From Maricaulis maris (GTDB lineage Bacteria; Pseudomonadota; Alphaproteobacteria; Caulobacterales; Maricaulaceae), in assembly GCF_036322705.1 (NCBI RefSeq), contig NZ_AP027270.1, positions 2,977,501-3,041,500 on the forward strand: a stretch of DNA of 64,000 bases, in the 5' to 3' direction. Position numbers and translations under genes: made by a program. Every line of letters starts with the position of its first letter. Within the stretch, counting starts at the first letter, position 1. Under the pieces are notes generated by a model. The model did not search any database. It saw only the letters and a program-made list of their open reading frames with translations, and had not been told where the DNA came from. This document shows, one piece after another, positions 8,168 to 18,558 of this stretch.

Positions 8168-10065
8168 GCAAGCCGCCGTCCAGGGCGCGGGGCGCGACGT
8201 CGATCCGCAGCCAGATGTCCATGGTGGCGGTCGCCCTCTTCGACCTCACGGCCGGGGCCGTTGCCATGTGGGCCGCGGTCCTGCTGCGCTACCGCTTTGA
8301 GCCCACCGCACCGCCGGACGACATCGTGCTGCAGTCGGTGGCGGTCTTTGCGCTGGCCTGCGCGATCATCTTTCCGATCGAGGGCCTGCATCGCGGTTTG
8401 TGGCGCTATACCGCGCTGAACGATGCCGCCCGGATTGTCCGGGCAATTGTGCTGGCCAATCTCGTCTTCCTGCCGATCCTCTTTCTCATCAACCGGCTCG
8501 ATGGTTTCCCGCGCACCTCCATCCTGCTGGAAATGCCGATCCTGCTTTTCATCCTGCTGGCAGCCCGCCTTTCGGTCGCCGCCCTGCGCACGCAAGGCCT
8601 TCGCGGGGCCTTGCAGATCGAGGACCGGTCCAAGCCGACTGCAATCCTGGTTGGATCAGCCCTCGAGCTGGATGACGCGCTGAGGGAGCTGGGGCGCCGC
8701 AATGGATCGGTCCCGTTTCGGACCAAGGGGCTGGTTGAACCCGGCGCCAGCCTGACCGGACACGCCATCCGTGGCATTCCGGTGCTGGGTGGCCTGGAAG
8801 CCCTACCGGCCGCGCTCAAACGACTGGCAGAGGTCGAAAAAGACGCACCGCGCCTCGTTCTCGCCGGCGCACACCCCGATTCCGAAACGGTCAATCAGCT
8901 GATCCGGATCGCCTCGCGGACCGGGGCCAAGTTGTCGCGCGCGCGACCGACTGACGGACGGGACGCCTTTTCGCCGGTCGAAGCCGCAGACCTTCTCAAC
9001 CGCCCGCCGCGGGCACCCAACCTGTCTCCTGCACGCCCCCTGATCGAGGGCCGGCGGGTCTTGATCACCGGTGCCGGTGGGACCATCGGCTCGCAGCTCT
9101 CGCGCCTGGCCGCCACATTGGGCCCGGAAAAGCTGATCCTGTTCGATGCGTCAGAGGCCAATCTCTACGAAATCGATCTCGAATTTGCCAAGCGCTATTC
9201 CGGGATCGCCTGGCGGGCGGTTCTCGGCGACGTCCGGGATCGTGACCGGCTCGACCAGGTTTTCCGTGAGGAGCGGCCGGACGTGGTGCTGCATGCTGCC
9301 GCGCTGAAACATGTCCCGATGAGCGAACGCAATCCGGGCGAGGCAGCCCGCACGAATATCATCGGGACCGTCAATACGATCGAGATGTCGCAGCAGCACG
9401 GGGCCAGCGTTGTGGCATTGATTTCGACCGACAAGGCCGTCAATCCCGGCAATGTCATGGGCGCGACCAAGCGGGCGGCAGAGCTTTACGCGCGGGCCGC
9501 CGCCCCCCGCTCGCCGGCAACCCGGGTCTGCGTTGTCCGGTTCGGCAATGTCTTGGGCTCCACCGGCTCGGTCGTGCCCCTTTTCGAACGCCAGATCGAG
9601 GCCGGCGAACCGGTAACGGTCACGGACGCTGAAGCCACACGCTATTTCATGACGGTCGAAGAGGCGTCCGGCCTGGTACTCGACGCTGCAGCACAGACCG
9701 CCGCCGATCCGGCACTCAATGGCGCGCTTTATGTGCTCGACATGGGACGACCGGTGTCGATCATGCGCCTCGCCCGGCAGCTCCTGAGGCTGCGCGGACG
9801 CGACCCCGATGCGCCAGGGGCTATCCGGGTAGTCGGCTTGAGGCCAGGCGAGAAACGCCATGAGAACCTGGTCTATGATTTCGAAAGCACAATCGAGACC
9901 TCGATTGACGGGGTCTGGGCCGTCACCGGACCGGATCTCGATCCGGCCGCTGTCAGCGCCGGGCTCGATGCCGTTGTCAGCGCTGCCGGCAGCGGCGATG
10001 GCGCTGGTGCATCGGCGGCGCTCGAAATGCTTTGCAAGTTGCGTCCCTCAACGTTGGAAGATTGA
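8164..10065 (+). CDS. Membrane-bound UDP-sugar 4,6-dehydratase (CapD/PglF/WbpM family)
   Basis: A 633-residue protein with four predicted N-terminal membrane helices (between about 18 and 140), a CoA-binding-like nucleotide domain (about 155-260) and a C-terminal SDR dehydratase. The SDR part has the NAD loop GAGGTIG (303-309) and [16 protein letters not shown] (421-436), in which Met432 replaces the usual SDR tyrosine, as is characteristic of the large WbpM/PglF dehydratases acting on UDP-GlcNAc. It likely makes a 4-keto-6-deoxy sugar for surface glycans. Translation is coupled to the heparinase-like gene by an ATGA overlap. Confidence 0.9.
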   Translation: MSKPPSRARGATSIRSQMSMVAVALFDLTAGAVAMWAAVLLRYRFEPTAPPDDIVLQSVAVFALACAIIFPIEGLHRGLWRYTALNDAARIVRAIVLANLVFLPILFLINRLDGFPRTSILLEMPILLFILLAARLSVAALRTQGLRGALQIEDRSKPTAILVGSALELDDALRELGRRNGSVPFRTKGLVEPGASLTGHAIRGIPVLGGLEALPAALKRLAEVEKDAPRLVLAGAHPDSETVNQLIRIASRTGAKLSRARPTDGRDAFSPVEAADLLNRPPRAPNLSPARPLIEGRRVLITGAGGTIGSQLSRLAATLGPEKLILFDASEANLYEIDLEFAKRYSGIAWRAVLGDVRDRDRLDQVFREERPDVVLHAAALKHVPMSERNPGEAARTNIIGTVNTIEMSQQHGASVVALISTDKAVNPGNVMGATKRAAELYARAAAPRSPATRVCVVRFGNVLGSTGSVVPLFERQIEAGEPVTVTDAEATRYFMTVEEASGLVLDAAAQTAADPALNGALYVLDMGRPVSIMRLARQLLRLRGRDPDAPGAIRVVGLRPGEKRHENLVYDFESTIETSIDGVWAVTGPDLDPAAVSAGLDAVVSAAGSGDGAGASAALEMLCKLRPSTLED

Positions 10066-10127
10066 CTTGCCGGCGCGCCGTGGTACCTCGCCGCGGATCA
10101 GTCGGGATGAAAAACGGAGACCCTTCC

Positions 10128-11723
10128 ATGTCAGACCATGACCTTGCGCCTGTTCGGCGCGCCCTGATTTCCGTTTCCGACAAGTCCGGCCTGATTGAGC
10201 GCGGACGCCAGCTGGCCGATGCCGGCGTGGAAATCCTGTCGACCGGCGGAACACTCCGGGCGCTCAAGGACGGCGGCATCCCGGCCAAGGACGTCTCCGA
10301 AGTCACCGAATTCCCCGAAATGATGGATGGCCGCCTGAAGACACTGCATCCGCGGGTCCATGGCGGCCTGCTCGGGCGCCGCGACAACACCGAAGACCGT
10401 GCCGCCATGAGCGAACACGGCATCCCCTTCATCGACCTGCTCTATGTCAATCTCTACCCGTTCGAAGAAACCGTCGCCAAGGGCGCGGCGTACGAGGATT
10501 GCGTCGAGAATATCGACATCGGCGGACCGGCGATGATCCGCGCTGCTGCAAAGAACCACGCGTGGGTCAATGTGTGCGTCGATGGCGCTGACGTCGACCG
10601 GGTCCTCGCCGACATGGCCAAGCATGACGGCCACACCGGCCTTGAGCTACGCAAGGCCCTCGCCGGCAAGGCCTATGGTCGCACCGCGGCCTATGACGCG
10701 GCGATCTCGAACTGGTTTTCCGATACGCTGGAAGACCCGGCGCCGGATTACCGCGCCTTTGGCGGCGCGCTCACCCAGGCCCTGCGCTATGGCGAGAACC
10801 CGCATCAGAACGCCGCCTTCTACTCCAGCTCGGAAAATCGGGCCGGAATCGCGACTGGTCGCCAGGTGCAGGGCAAGGCGCTGAGCTATAACAATCTGGC
10901 CGACGCCGATGCCGCCTTCGAGCTCGCGGCTGAATTCGACCCCCGCGACAAGGCGGCTGTGGTCATCGTCAAGCACGCCAATCCCTGCGGTGTTGCTCTC
11001 CATGATGACCTCGCGGCCGCCTATGAAAAGGCGTTTGCGGCCGATCCGATTTCGGCCTTTGGCGGGATTGTCGCCATGAACCGCAAGCTTGACGCCGACA
11101 CTGCGGGCGAACTGGTCAAGATATTCACCGAGGTCGTGATTGCGCCCGACGCCGATGAGGATGCCCTGTCGGTCCTGTCCGCCAAGTCGAACCTGCGGGT
11201 CCTCCTGACCGGCGGCATGCCCGATCCCAAGCAAGCCGGCTGGCTGACCAAGACGGTCGCTGGCGGACTGCTGGTCCAGGAACGTGATATCGGGATGATC
11301 AGCCCGGACGACCTCAAGGTCGTGACCCGGCGCGCGCCCACCGACGCCGAACTCGCCGATCTCTTGTTTGGCTGGAAAGTCGTCAAGCACGTCAAGTCGA
11401 ACGCCATTGTCTATGCCCGTAACGGCTCCACAGCCGGCATCGGCATGGGTCAGACCAGCCGCCTGGAAGCCGCACGCCTCGCCGTGCGCAAGGCCGAGGC
11501 GACGGCTCAGGAAAACGGCTGGGACGAGCCGCGAACCAAGGGTTCGGTCTGTGCTTCTGATGCCTTCTTCCCTTTCGCCGACGGTCTACATGCCGCCGTC
11601 GAGGCGGGGGCAACGGCGGTGATCCAGCCGGGCGGCTCGATCCGTGACGAGGAAGTCATCGCCGCGGCCGACGAAGCCGGCGTCGCCATGGTCTTCACCG
11701 GGATGCGCCATTTCCGTCACTAG
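10128..11723 (+). CDS. purH: Bifunctional AICAR transformylase / IMP cyclohydrolase
   Basis: A 531-residue bifunctional enzyme for the last two steps of IMP synthesis. The N-terminal MGS-like domain (to about residue 200) is the cyclohydrolase; the C-terminal part is AICAR formyltransferase, with [24 protein letters not shown] and the end FTGMRHFRH. The start at 10128 is supported by GGAG 9 bases upstream and by the conserved beginning [12 protein letters not shown]; an earlier in-frame ATG (10107) lacks such support. It follows the dehydratase by 62 bases. Confidence 0.97.
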   Translation: MSDHDLAPVRRALISVSDKSGLIERGRQLADAGVEILSTGGTLRALKDGGIPAKDVSEVTEFPEMMDGRLKTLHPRVHGGLLGRRDNTEDRAAMSEHGIPFIDLLYVNLYPFEETVAKGAAYEDCVENIDIGGPAMIRAAAKNHAWVNVCVDGADVDRVLADMAKHDGHTGLELRKALAGKAYGRTAAYDAAISNWFSDTLEDPAPDYRAFGGALTQALRYGENPHQNAAFYSSSENRAGIATGRQVQGKALSYNNLADADAAFELAAEFDPRDKAAVVIVKHANPCGVALHDDLAAAYEKAFAADPISAFGGIVAMNRKLDADTAGELVKIFTEVVIAPDADEDALSVLSAKSNLRVLLTGGMPDPKQAGWLTKTVAGGLLVQERDIGMISPDDLKVVTRRAPTDAELADLLFGWKVVKHVKSNAIVYARNGSTAGIGMGQTSRLEAARLAVRKAEATAQENGWDEPRTKGSVCASDAFFPFADGLHAAVEAGATAVIQPGGSIRDEEVIAAADEAGVAMVFTGMRHFRH

Positions 11724-11796
11724 CGCTGACGGCGGCCGCTGCATGTGAATCAAGGAAACATTGTCGGGGCGGGTCTGATCACGGCACTATCCCGCC

Positions 11797-12669
11797 ATGA
11801 ACGGATTTTCCTTGATACGTCGTGCCGGTCTTGGCCTTGCCATCGTGCTGACCGGCCTCGCCGTCAGCGCATCCGGCAACCTGACCGGCTGGACCGTCCC
11901 CACCCGCTCGCTTGACGAGCAGACCGCCTTGCTGCGCGACCATGTCGAAATTCGCCTGCCGACCGGTGCGGGCGGACCGGTACCGGCTGTCATCATGCTG
12001 CATGGCTGTGGCGGACTGCGGCAAGTCCAGCAAGCCTATGCCGATGACGTGCTCGAGGCCGGGTACGCCGTCGTCATTGTCGATTCCAACGGAGCCCGCG
12101 GGATCGGACGCCTGGGCTCGATGATGCAGGTCTGCCTGGCCTTGAGGCTGTGGGGACAGGAACGCGCGGCAGACATTCCGGCGGTCATTGACCGGCTCTC
12201 CGCCGAGCCGGCGATCGATGGGGAGCAGCTCGCGCTGATCGGCTGGAGCCATGGTGGCTGGACCGTGCTGGAAGCCCTCGACTTCGCCGGTGAGGGACGA
12301 GCTTCGCCGGCGCTGCAACCGCAACCGGACACACCCCTGCACGGGGTCCGGGTGGCGATCACGATGTATCCTTATTGCGGCTTCCCGGTCCGGGCTGACG
12401 GTCGCGGCTTCCCGCCGTCAGTTCCGATCCACGCCATTCTCGCCGAACGGGACGTGATCGCGCCGGCTGATGCCTGTGAACGCCTGTTCCGACGCGCTGA
12501 TGCCGCCGGGATGCCGATCGACTACACCATTTGGCCGGGTCTGACCCACGCCTTCGACGAACCGGATGGTCCGCCCGATCCACGGATTGAATACAATGCG
12601 GGCGCGGCCCAAAGAGCCCGCGCCCGCATTCTGGTCTGGCTTGACGGCGCCTTCAGCGATCAGGGCTGA
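11797..12669 (+). CDS. Dienelactone hydrolase-like alpha/beta hydrolase, exported
   Basis: A 290-residue alpha/beta hydrolase. The N-terminus has a signal peptide or anchor (LGLAIVLTGLAVSASG). The oxyanion region is VIMLHGCGG, the nucleophile elbow GWSHGG carries serine, the acid is in LAERDVIAP and the histidine in GLTHAFDEP, so the triad looks complete. The family includes dienelactone hydrolases, but the serine nucleophile and export suggest an esterase of unknown substrate. The last 10 bases overlap the convergent glutamate dehydrogenase gene. Confidence 0.8.
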   Translation: MNGFSLIRRAGLGLAIVLTGLAVSASGNLTGWTVPTRSLDEQTALLRDHVEIRLPTGAGGPVPAVIMLHGCGGLRQVQQAYADDVLEAGYAVVIVDSNGARGIGRLGSMMQVCLALRLWGQERAADIPAVIDRLSAEPAIDGEQLALIGWSHGGWTVLEALDFAGEGRASPALQPQPDTPLHGVRVAITMYPYCGFPVRADGRGFPPSVPIHAILAERDVIAPADACERLFRRADAAGMPIDYTIWPGLTHAFDEPDGPPDPRIEYNAGAAQRARARILVWLDGAFSDQG

Positions 12670-15600
12670 ACGACAGACGCCATCTCACCAAGCTGGGTTG
12701 AGGCGATCGCCAGTTTGGACAGTGTCCAGGATCCGGACTCATCAAGCTGACGCTGGACCGAGTCGACCCGTCCGGCCTCTTCCTCATTGACCGTGTTCCA
12801 CGCTTCCACCAGAGCGTCCGCCCACTCCCGCGACGGCTCTTCGACACCGGAGGCCAGCGATCCACCGGCCTGGGCAGCAAAGCGCATCGCCGAGCCGGTA
12901 AAGGCTTGCTGGCTTGCATAGAAGTCTTCCATCAGGCGACGCACGGCGAGGCGATCCCAGTGCAGCTCGGAGGACACTTCCTGGCCGAGACCGCGCAAGC
13001 GGTCGAACTTAAAGCGCGCGCCGACAGCGTGGTAGATGTAGGCGGTGGACGCCAGCGGCCAATCGGACTCCATCGCCATGTCGATGACATCCGTTGAGGA
13101 GGTCAGCGGCCGCATTTCAGCGACGGCGAGGGCGAGCTCCGGCGGCGCCCCGGCTTCGATAAAGCGCTTCTGGCGTGCCTTCACACCGCGCCGTTCATGG
13201 GTCGAAATGATCTCGTGAACCATGGAGCGCAGGGTCTGGACGCCGGGCTGATAGGCCTCGATGACATCCGTGATCGCATCCGGCTTCGACGATTTCTGGT
13301 TTCGGCCCCGACGCACGAGCCAGTAGGTCTGGCGTCGCAGGAGGCGGATAATCTCTTCGTGGAGCTGGACCTGGACGCTGGCCGGAGCCTTGTTGTCCAG
13401 CGCATTGATGGCATCCGTGATCTCGGCAAATCCGAAGATCTGGCGCCCCGCCTCGAAGGCCCGAGCAATTGCGGGCACGGCCGCCGTCGTGGAATCAATC
13501 GCGCGGTGAATGAAGGTCGGACCGCCCAGATTGATCATCTCGTTGGCCAGCACCGTCGAGATGATCTCCCGCTTCAGCCGGTGCGACTGCATGGCTTCAC
13601 CAAAGTCATGAAGGCCCTTGGGGAAATAGTTCACCAGCATCGGCTTGAAGTGCGGATCATCCGGAACGTCGGACGCGACGAGCTGATCAAACAGGGTGAT
13701 CTTGGCATAGGAGTTGAGCACGGCGAGCTCGGGCCGTGTCAGGCCCTGCTCCCGGGCCTTGAGGCCGCGGACCTGTTCGACCGAGGGCAGTCCCTCGACA
13801 TCGCGATCAAGCTGGCCGAGCTCCTCAAGCCGCGCCATGAAACGCTCATGGGCGTCGAGATCGGCAGCGGCCGTATGCTCGGCAAGCGACAGGGCGAGGG
13901 ACTGATCGTAATTGTGACGCAGGACATGGTGCGCGACGTCGGTGGTCATGGACTCGAGCAGCTTGTCACGCGCCTCGCGGGTCATTTCGCCATTGCGCAT
14001 CATCGGACGCAGGAGGATCTTGATATTGACCTCGTGGTCCGAGCTGTCGACACCGGCGGAATTGTCGATGAAGTCGGCATTGGCGCGGCCACCATGTCGG
14101 CCATATTCGATACGCGCGGCCTGGGTGAAGCCGAGATTGGCGCCCTCGCCGATGACCTTTGCCCGCACTTCGTCGGCATTGACGCGCAAGCCGTCATTGG
14201 TCTTGTCGCCAACTTCCCAATGCTGTTCGAGCGTCGCCTTGGCATAGGTACCGATGCCACCGAACCAGAGCAGTTCGACATCGGCCTTGAGCAGGGCATT
14301 GATCAGTTCAACCGGACTCGCACTGTCCTTGGAAAGCCCCGTGAGGGCCTTCATTTCTGCGCTCAGCGGGATCGACTTCGCGGACCGTGTGAAGACCCCA
14401 CCGCCTGTTGAAATCAGCGACTTGTCATAGTCCTGCCATGAGGTTCTCGGCAGATCGAACAAGCGCTTGCGTTCGGTCCACATGGTCTCCGGATCGCCTG
14501 GATCGGGATCGATGAAGATGTCACGATGGTCGAAGGCCGCGATCAGCCGGATCTGCTTGGACAGCAGCATGCCGTTGCCAAAGACATCGCCGGACATGTC
14601 GCCAACACCGATCACGGTGAAGGGCTCGGACTGGATATCCTTGCCCATTTCGCGGAAGTGGCGCTTGACCGATTCCCAGGCCCCGCGGGCCGTTATGCCC
14701 ATCTTCTTGTGGTCATAGCCCGCCGACCCGCCCGAAGCGAATGCATCACCGAGCCAGAAGTCGAACTCTTCCGTGGCCAGGCCATTGGCGGTGTCCGAGA
14801 AGGTCGCCGTGCCCTTATCGGCGGCGACCACCAGATAGGGGTCCTCATCATCCCAGCACTCGGTCGAGCGCGGATGAACAACGGCCTCATCGACAATATT
14901 GTCGGTCAGGTCGAGCAGGCCGCGAATGAAGGTCTTGTAGGCCTCGCGTCCGGCTTCGAAAACCTCCTCGCGCGAGCCGTTGCGCGGCAGGGATTTGGGA
15001 TAAAAACCGCCCTTCGAGCCGACCGGGACGATAACCGCATTCTTGACCTGCTGTGCCTTCACCAGGCCGAGCACTTCGGTGCGGAAATCATCGCGGCGAT
15101 CGGACCAGCGCAGGCCGCCACGGGCGACCGGGCCGAAGCGCAGGTGGACGCCCTCGACATCGGGCGACCAGACGAAGATTTCACGATAGGGCTTGGGCAG
15201 CGGCAGCTCCTCCAGCAACTCGCTCGCGATCTTGATCGCAATGCGGGGCTTGGGCTGACCATCATCACCGTGTTGGTAGAAATTGGTCCGCAGCGTGGCT
15301 TCGACGAGATGGAAAATACGACGCAGGGCCCGGTCATGATCGAGACTGGCCACATCATCGAGTTGCTTGCGAAGCGTCTCGGAAACCTCCCAGACCGCAT
15401 CGGACCGGGTTTTCCTGTCGTCGGCAAACTCGGGATCAAACTTGACCCGGGCCAGTTCAAGAAGGCCGCGGGCGATATCGGGATAGGCAGCCAGCGCTTC
15501 TTCCTGGATCGCTTGCGACGGATCCAGACCGGTCTGCTGACGATAGCGCGCGCAGGTCCGCAGGAAGGCGGCTTCACGCCAGGTAACGCCGATTTCGACG

Positions 15601-17585
15601 ATCAGACGGTTGAACCCGTCATCCTCGGCTCGCCGGTCCGCGATGGCGAGCAGGGCGTCTTCGAGATTGGGCGCCAGTTCCTTGAGGTTCCGGCCCTTGA
15701 GCGCGTCTGATTTCATTTCGAAATCATGGATATGGGCGCGATCAAACAATTCACCGTCGGCGCCGCGGCGATCGACCGGGAAGCCGGTTTCCTGAACGAC
15801 GTAGAGGCCCAGGTTTTCCAGCACCGGCATGACACGCGACAGCGAGACCGGCTTGCCGACGCGATAGATCTTGAGACGCAGATCGGCTTCGCCGTCGTCC
15901 GCTTCACGATAGACGCGAACCGCAACCTTGTCGGTCCCGCCCAGCGATTCCAGCTTCATGACGTCGGCGAGGGCTTCTTCAGGATCATAAAGCTCCCGAT
16001 AGCCAGCCTTGAAGGCATCCTGGTACGCCCCCATCCGCAACCGGATGGTCTCGGGCGCATTGCGGCGAACATGGGTTTCCAGATCGTCTTCCCAGGTTCG
16101 GGCAAGACGGGCGACCTTGCGCTCGAGTTCAGCGGTATCGGGCTCGGGGTGGTCGAAGGGATTGAGACCAATGATGTAGTGAACCCGGGCGAGGGAACTG
16201 TCGCCGAATTGCGGGTAGAAGGCCGAGAGGCGGCCACCGAAGGCTTCGCGGATCAGCTCGCCGGCCTGTTCACGGACTTTCGAGTTGTACCGGTCGCGCG
16301 GAACGAAAAGCAGGGCCGACACGAAACGGTCAAACTGGTCACGCCGGATGAAAAGCTTCGTACGGGGACGGTCATGCAGGTGGAGAATGCCGAGACAGAT
16401 CTCCAGCAGATCGTTCTCGTCAGTCTGGAACAGCTCGTCCCGCGGGAAATTCTCGACCGTGTTGCGCAGCTTCTTCGCCGAGTGGGTGCCAGGCGTCTTG
16501 CCCGCCCGCTCGAGGACACGGCGAACCTTGCGCCGGATCAGCGGCACGGCGCTGGCGCTCTGGTCATAGGCCTCGGCCGTAAACAGTCCGACAAAGCGCG
16601 CCTCGCCGATCACGGCACCGTCCTCGCGATACCGTTTCACGCCGATATAATCCATGTAGACGCGGCGATGGACGCGCGACTTCATATTGGCTTTGGCCAC
16701 GATGATCGGGCTGGGTTCGCGAAGGAAGGTCTCGATCGCCGGTGTCAGAACGGCCGGCTCGGAACCCTTGCGCAGGACATGACGGTCCGGGTCACGCAGA
16801 ACGCCCCGACCGGTCTCTGGCCGGACGCGCGGATGGCGTTGCGCCATCGACCCGTCTTCATCGACCTCGAAATCATAGACGCGGCACCCCAGGAAGGCGA
16901 AGTGATCGTCCCGGAGCCAACGCAGGAATTCCATGGCCTCGGCCAGCTCGTCAGGCGCGGCATGGGTGGTCGCGGCGGACAGGTGGGCGATCGCCTCATC
17001 CATCTGCGCCCGCATGTCGGTCCAGTCCTCGACAGCGACGCGAACATCATCAAGCGTTGCCGTCACGCCCTCAATGAGGGTCCGGCGTGACAATTCGTCG
17101 AGTGGCGGCAGATGCACCTGGATCATTGATTCCGCGAGGCAGCGTCCGCCTTCGGCGACGCGGGCACCGGCATTGTCCCGTCGGACCTGAACAATGGGGT
17201 GGAACATCGCAATGATGTCATGGCCCTGGGCACCCACTTCGCCCATCACGGAGTCGACAATGAAGGGCCGGTCACGACCAATAATCTCGAGCACGTCTCG
17301 CGGCAGGTCCGATCCATCGGCGCGCGTCGCGGTGCGCATCCTGACGAGAATATCGTCACCGGGACGGTCATCGCCGAACTGCCAGAAGTCGACGCTGAGC
17401 GCAGCGAGATCTTTCGGTCCGACCCGTTCAAGGTCTTCCGCTAGCGCGTCATCGTAAATCTGCGAGAAAAACGAGTCCCCGGTATCACCACTTTCGGTGC
17501 CGAAAACCTTGAGCCAGCGCGTCCGCGCCGCCTCCATGAAATCTGCGCGACTGTAAGCGTGCGCGACTCCGACGACCGCCCCCAT
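12660..17585 (-). CDS. gdhZ: NAD-specific glutamate dehydrogenase, large 180-kDa type
   Basis: A 1641-residue protein of the GDH-180 family, which oxidatively deaminates glutamate to 2-oxoglutarate. The long N-terminal half has ACT-like regulatory segments (for instance RDRPFIVDSVMGEV near residue 100). The catalytic region contains PVARGGLRWSDRRDDFRTEV and KNAVIVPVGSKGGFYPKSL with the conserved lysines. In Caulobacter the equivalent GdhZ links metabolism to cell division. The ATG at 17585 has AGGGAG as ribosome site; an in-frame ATG 63 bases upstream precedes non-conserved residues. Its 3' end overlaps the convergent hydrolase gene by 10 bases. Confidence 0.95.
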   Translation of the reverse strand: MGAVVGVAHAYSRADFMEAARTRWLKVFGTESGDTGDSFFSQIYDDALAEDLERVGPKDLAALSVDFWQFGDDRPGDDILVRMRTATRADGSDLPRDVLEIIGRDRPFIVDSVMGEVGAQGHDIIAMFHPIVQVRRDNAGARVAEGGRCLAESMIQVHLPPLDELSRRTLIEGVTATLDDVRVAVEDWTDMRAQMDEAIAHLSAATTHAAPDELAEAMEFLRWLRDDHFAFLGCRVYDFEVDEDGSMAQRHPRVRPETGRGVLRDPDRHVLRKGSEPAVLTPAIETFLREPSPIIVAKANMKSRVHRRVYMDYIGVKRYREDGAVIGEARFVGLFTAEAYDQSASAVPLIRRKVRRVLERAGKTPGTHSAKKLRNTVENFPRDELFQTDENDLLEICLGILHLHDRPRTKLFIRRDQFDRFVSALLFVPRDRYNSKVREQAGELIREAFGGRLSAFYPQFGDSSLARVHYIIGLNPFDHPEPDTAELERKVARLARTWEDDLETHVRRNAPETIRLRMGAYQDAFKAGYRELYDPEEALADVMKLESLGGTDKVAVRVYREADDGEADLRLKIYRVGKPVSLSRVMPVLENLGLYVVQETGFPVDRRGADGELFDRAHIHDFEMKSDALKGRNLKELAPNLEDALLAIADRRAEDDGFNRLIVEIGVTWREAAFLRTCARYRQQTGLDPSQAIQEEALAAYPDIARGLLELARVKFDPEFADDRKTRSDAVWEVSETLRKQLDDVASLDHDRALRRIFHLVEATLRTNFYQHGDDGQPKPRIAIKIASELLEELPLPKPYREIFVWSPDVEGVHLRFGPVARGGLRWSDRRDDFRTEVLGLVKAQQVKNAVIVPVGSKGGFYPKSLPRNGSREEVFEAGREAYKTFIRGLLDLTDNIVDEAVVHPRSTECWDDEDPYLVVAADKGTATFSDTANGLATEEFDFWLGDAFASGGSAGYDHKKMGITARGAWESVKRHFREMGKDIQSEPFTVIGVGDMSGDVFGNGMLLSKQIRLIAAFDHRDIFIDPDPGDPETMWTERKRLFDLPRTSWQDYDKSLISTGGGVFTRSAKSIPLSAEMKALTGLSKDSASPVELINALLKADVELLWFGGIGTYAKATLEQHWEVGDKTNDGLRVNADEVRAKVIGEGANLGFTQAARIEYGRHGGRANADFIDNSAGVDSSDHEVNIKILLRPMMRNGEMTREARDKLLESMTTDVAHHVLRHNYDQSLALSLAEHTAAADLDAHERFMARLEELGQLDRDVEGLPSVEQVRGLKAREQGLTRPELAVLNSYAKITLFDQLVASDVPDDPHFKPMLVNYFPKGLHDFGEAMQSHRLKREIISTVLANEMINLGGPTFIHRAIDSTTAAVPAIARAFEAGRQIFGFAEITDAINALDNKAPASVQVQLHEEIIRLLRRQTYWLVRRGRNQKSSKPDAITDVIEAYQPGVQTLRSMVHEIISTHERRGVKARQKRFIEAGAPPELALAVAEMRPLTSSTDVIDMAMESDWPLASTAYIYHAVGARFKFDRLRGLGQEVSSELHWDRLAVRRLMEDFYASQQAFTGSAMRFAAQAGGSLASGVEEPSREWADALVEAWNTVNEEEAGRVDSVQRQLDESGSWTLSKLAIASTQLGEMASVVQP

Positions 17586-17715
17586 GGTGGCGCTCCCTGG
17601 ACTGTTGTGTTTATCCGCTGAGCCTATCCCTGTTCGAAATGCAAGCAACCCGCCTACGCCGTTGAAAACGCAAACGAGCCATTCTTTTTCTCAACAGACC
17701 GCTTGAAGCGATAGC

Positions 17716-17917
17716 GGCGCCGCCGGGTAGGGACAGGGGAACCCGGCGGCGCCTGTCAGACCTCATAGGCAGGCTGGGGGGACGCACAGTGAGGCCTGGT
17801 CTTCGCGAACGGGGGCCAATCGGGCGGAAATGGGGGGATACCGCACCGGCTGGCCTGCCGCTCACCCTCCCATGTAGAAAGCCCGCTCCGGATTTAAAGA
17901 CCGGGGTGGGCTGTTTT
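17716..17917 (+). ncRNA. Candidate structured small RNA (plus strand)
   Basis: This part of the 430-base gap between gdhZ and the isochorismatase-like gene holds no convincing ORF. A perfect 13-bp stem (17716-17728 with 17741-17753) encloses a purine-rich 12-base loop, AGGGACAGGGGA. A second 7-bp stem pairs 17768-17774 with 17853-17859 and encloses an inner GGCC hairpin around 793-817. The segment ends in a GU-tolerant terminator-like hairpin at 17880-17912. No known RNA class (6S, SRP, RNase P, tmRNA) was recognised. No strong promoter was found, so the 5' end is unknown. Confidence 0.3.
17880..17917 (+). terminator. Intrinsic terminator-like hairpin, plus-strand specific
   Basis: AGCCCGCTCCGG (17880-17891) pairs with CCGGGGTGGGCT (17901-17912) across a 9-base loop, followed by GTTTTC. 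The two imperfect positions are G-U wobbles when read on the plus strand but A-C mismatches on the minus strand. The structure is therefore stable only in a plus-strand transcript, although no plus-strand protein gene precedes it nearby. Confidence 0.5.
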
Positions 17918-18015
17918 CGTGCGAATTCGCAGGGGGTGCGTCATTATCACCCGGTTGTGATAGGGCCAGGTCGCTGTTGGTCGGTGGAGTCAGGCGGCCG
18001 GATCAAGACACAGGG

Positions 18016-18558
18016 TCAGGCAACCGGGGCCTCTGCCGGCCAATCCCGGGTCAGGGCTTCCCAGTCCATGACAGGCGACATCCGGGCCACCAGGTCAAAG
18101 GCCATGCTGCGTGTCTCGGCTATGTCACGGGGCTCGACGGCAAGCGCACCGACGGCGTCGGGTATGACGGTTATCGCCTTGTCACGGTTGCAGTCGTCGA
18201 ACACCGTCGCGAGGATCGAGAACGGAGCCGAAAACCCGACCAGGAGTGCCGTCGAACCGGCACTGCGCGCCAGCACCTGATGAAAATAGGGATCAGAGAA
18301 GGCCGACAAACCCCGGCGCTGGAACACGGCCTCCTGCGCGGTCGGTCGCAGCCCGTCGATCGGCGCACGACCCGCTTCGGGGCCATCGCTGCGGAACTGA
18401 CAATGACAGACCCGCCAGCCTGACTGCCGGGCATGGCGCAGCAAGTCACGGATCCGCTCAATCACGACCCGGTTCTCCGGAGCCACGCGTCCATCGGCTC
18501 CGGTGACCTGATCGCGCTGGCAATCAAGCAGGATCAGGCAGGGATCGGTGAAGCTCAT
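18016..18558 (-). CDS. Isochorismatase-fold protein lacking catalytic Cys and Lys
   Basis: A 180-residue protein of the isochorismatase-like cysteine hydrolase superfamily. The first strand LILLDCQRD keeps the catalytic aspartate (D12). The family lysine in the K-x-x-x-SAF segment is glutamine (Q80 in VFQRRGLSAF), and the nucleophilic cysteine position in the G-x-x-x-x-x-C segment is serine (S114 in GFSAPFSILATVF). It is therefore unlikely to be a conventional hydrolase and may bind rather than turn over its ligand. It is the last gene of a three-gene operon, coupled to the upstream GNAT gene by an ATGA overlap. Confidence 0.75.
   Translation of the reverse strand: MSFTDPCLILLDCQRDQVTGADGRVAPENRVVIERIRDLLRHARQSGWRVCHCQFRSDGPEAGRAPIDGLRPTAQEAVFQRRGLSAFSDPYFHQVLARSAGSTALLVGFSAPFSILATVFDDCNRDKAITVIPDAVGALAVEPRDIAETRSMAFDLVARMSPVMDWEALTRDWPAEAPVA

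Noticed and set aside
15726-17090. Long plus-strand reading frame of 454 codons opposite gdhZ
   Set aside because: It lies fully antisense to the conserved glutamate dehydrogenase; the open frame is a by-product of high GC codon use and its translation has no domain-like order.
17611-17865. Small minus-strand frame of 84 codons upstream of gdhZ
   Set aside because: It has no ribosome site, an Arg/Pro-rich composition typical of random high-GC frames, and it crosses the strong hairpin region.
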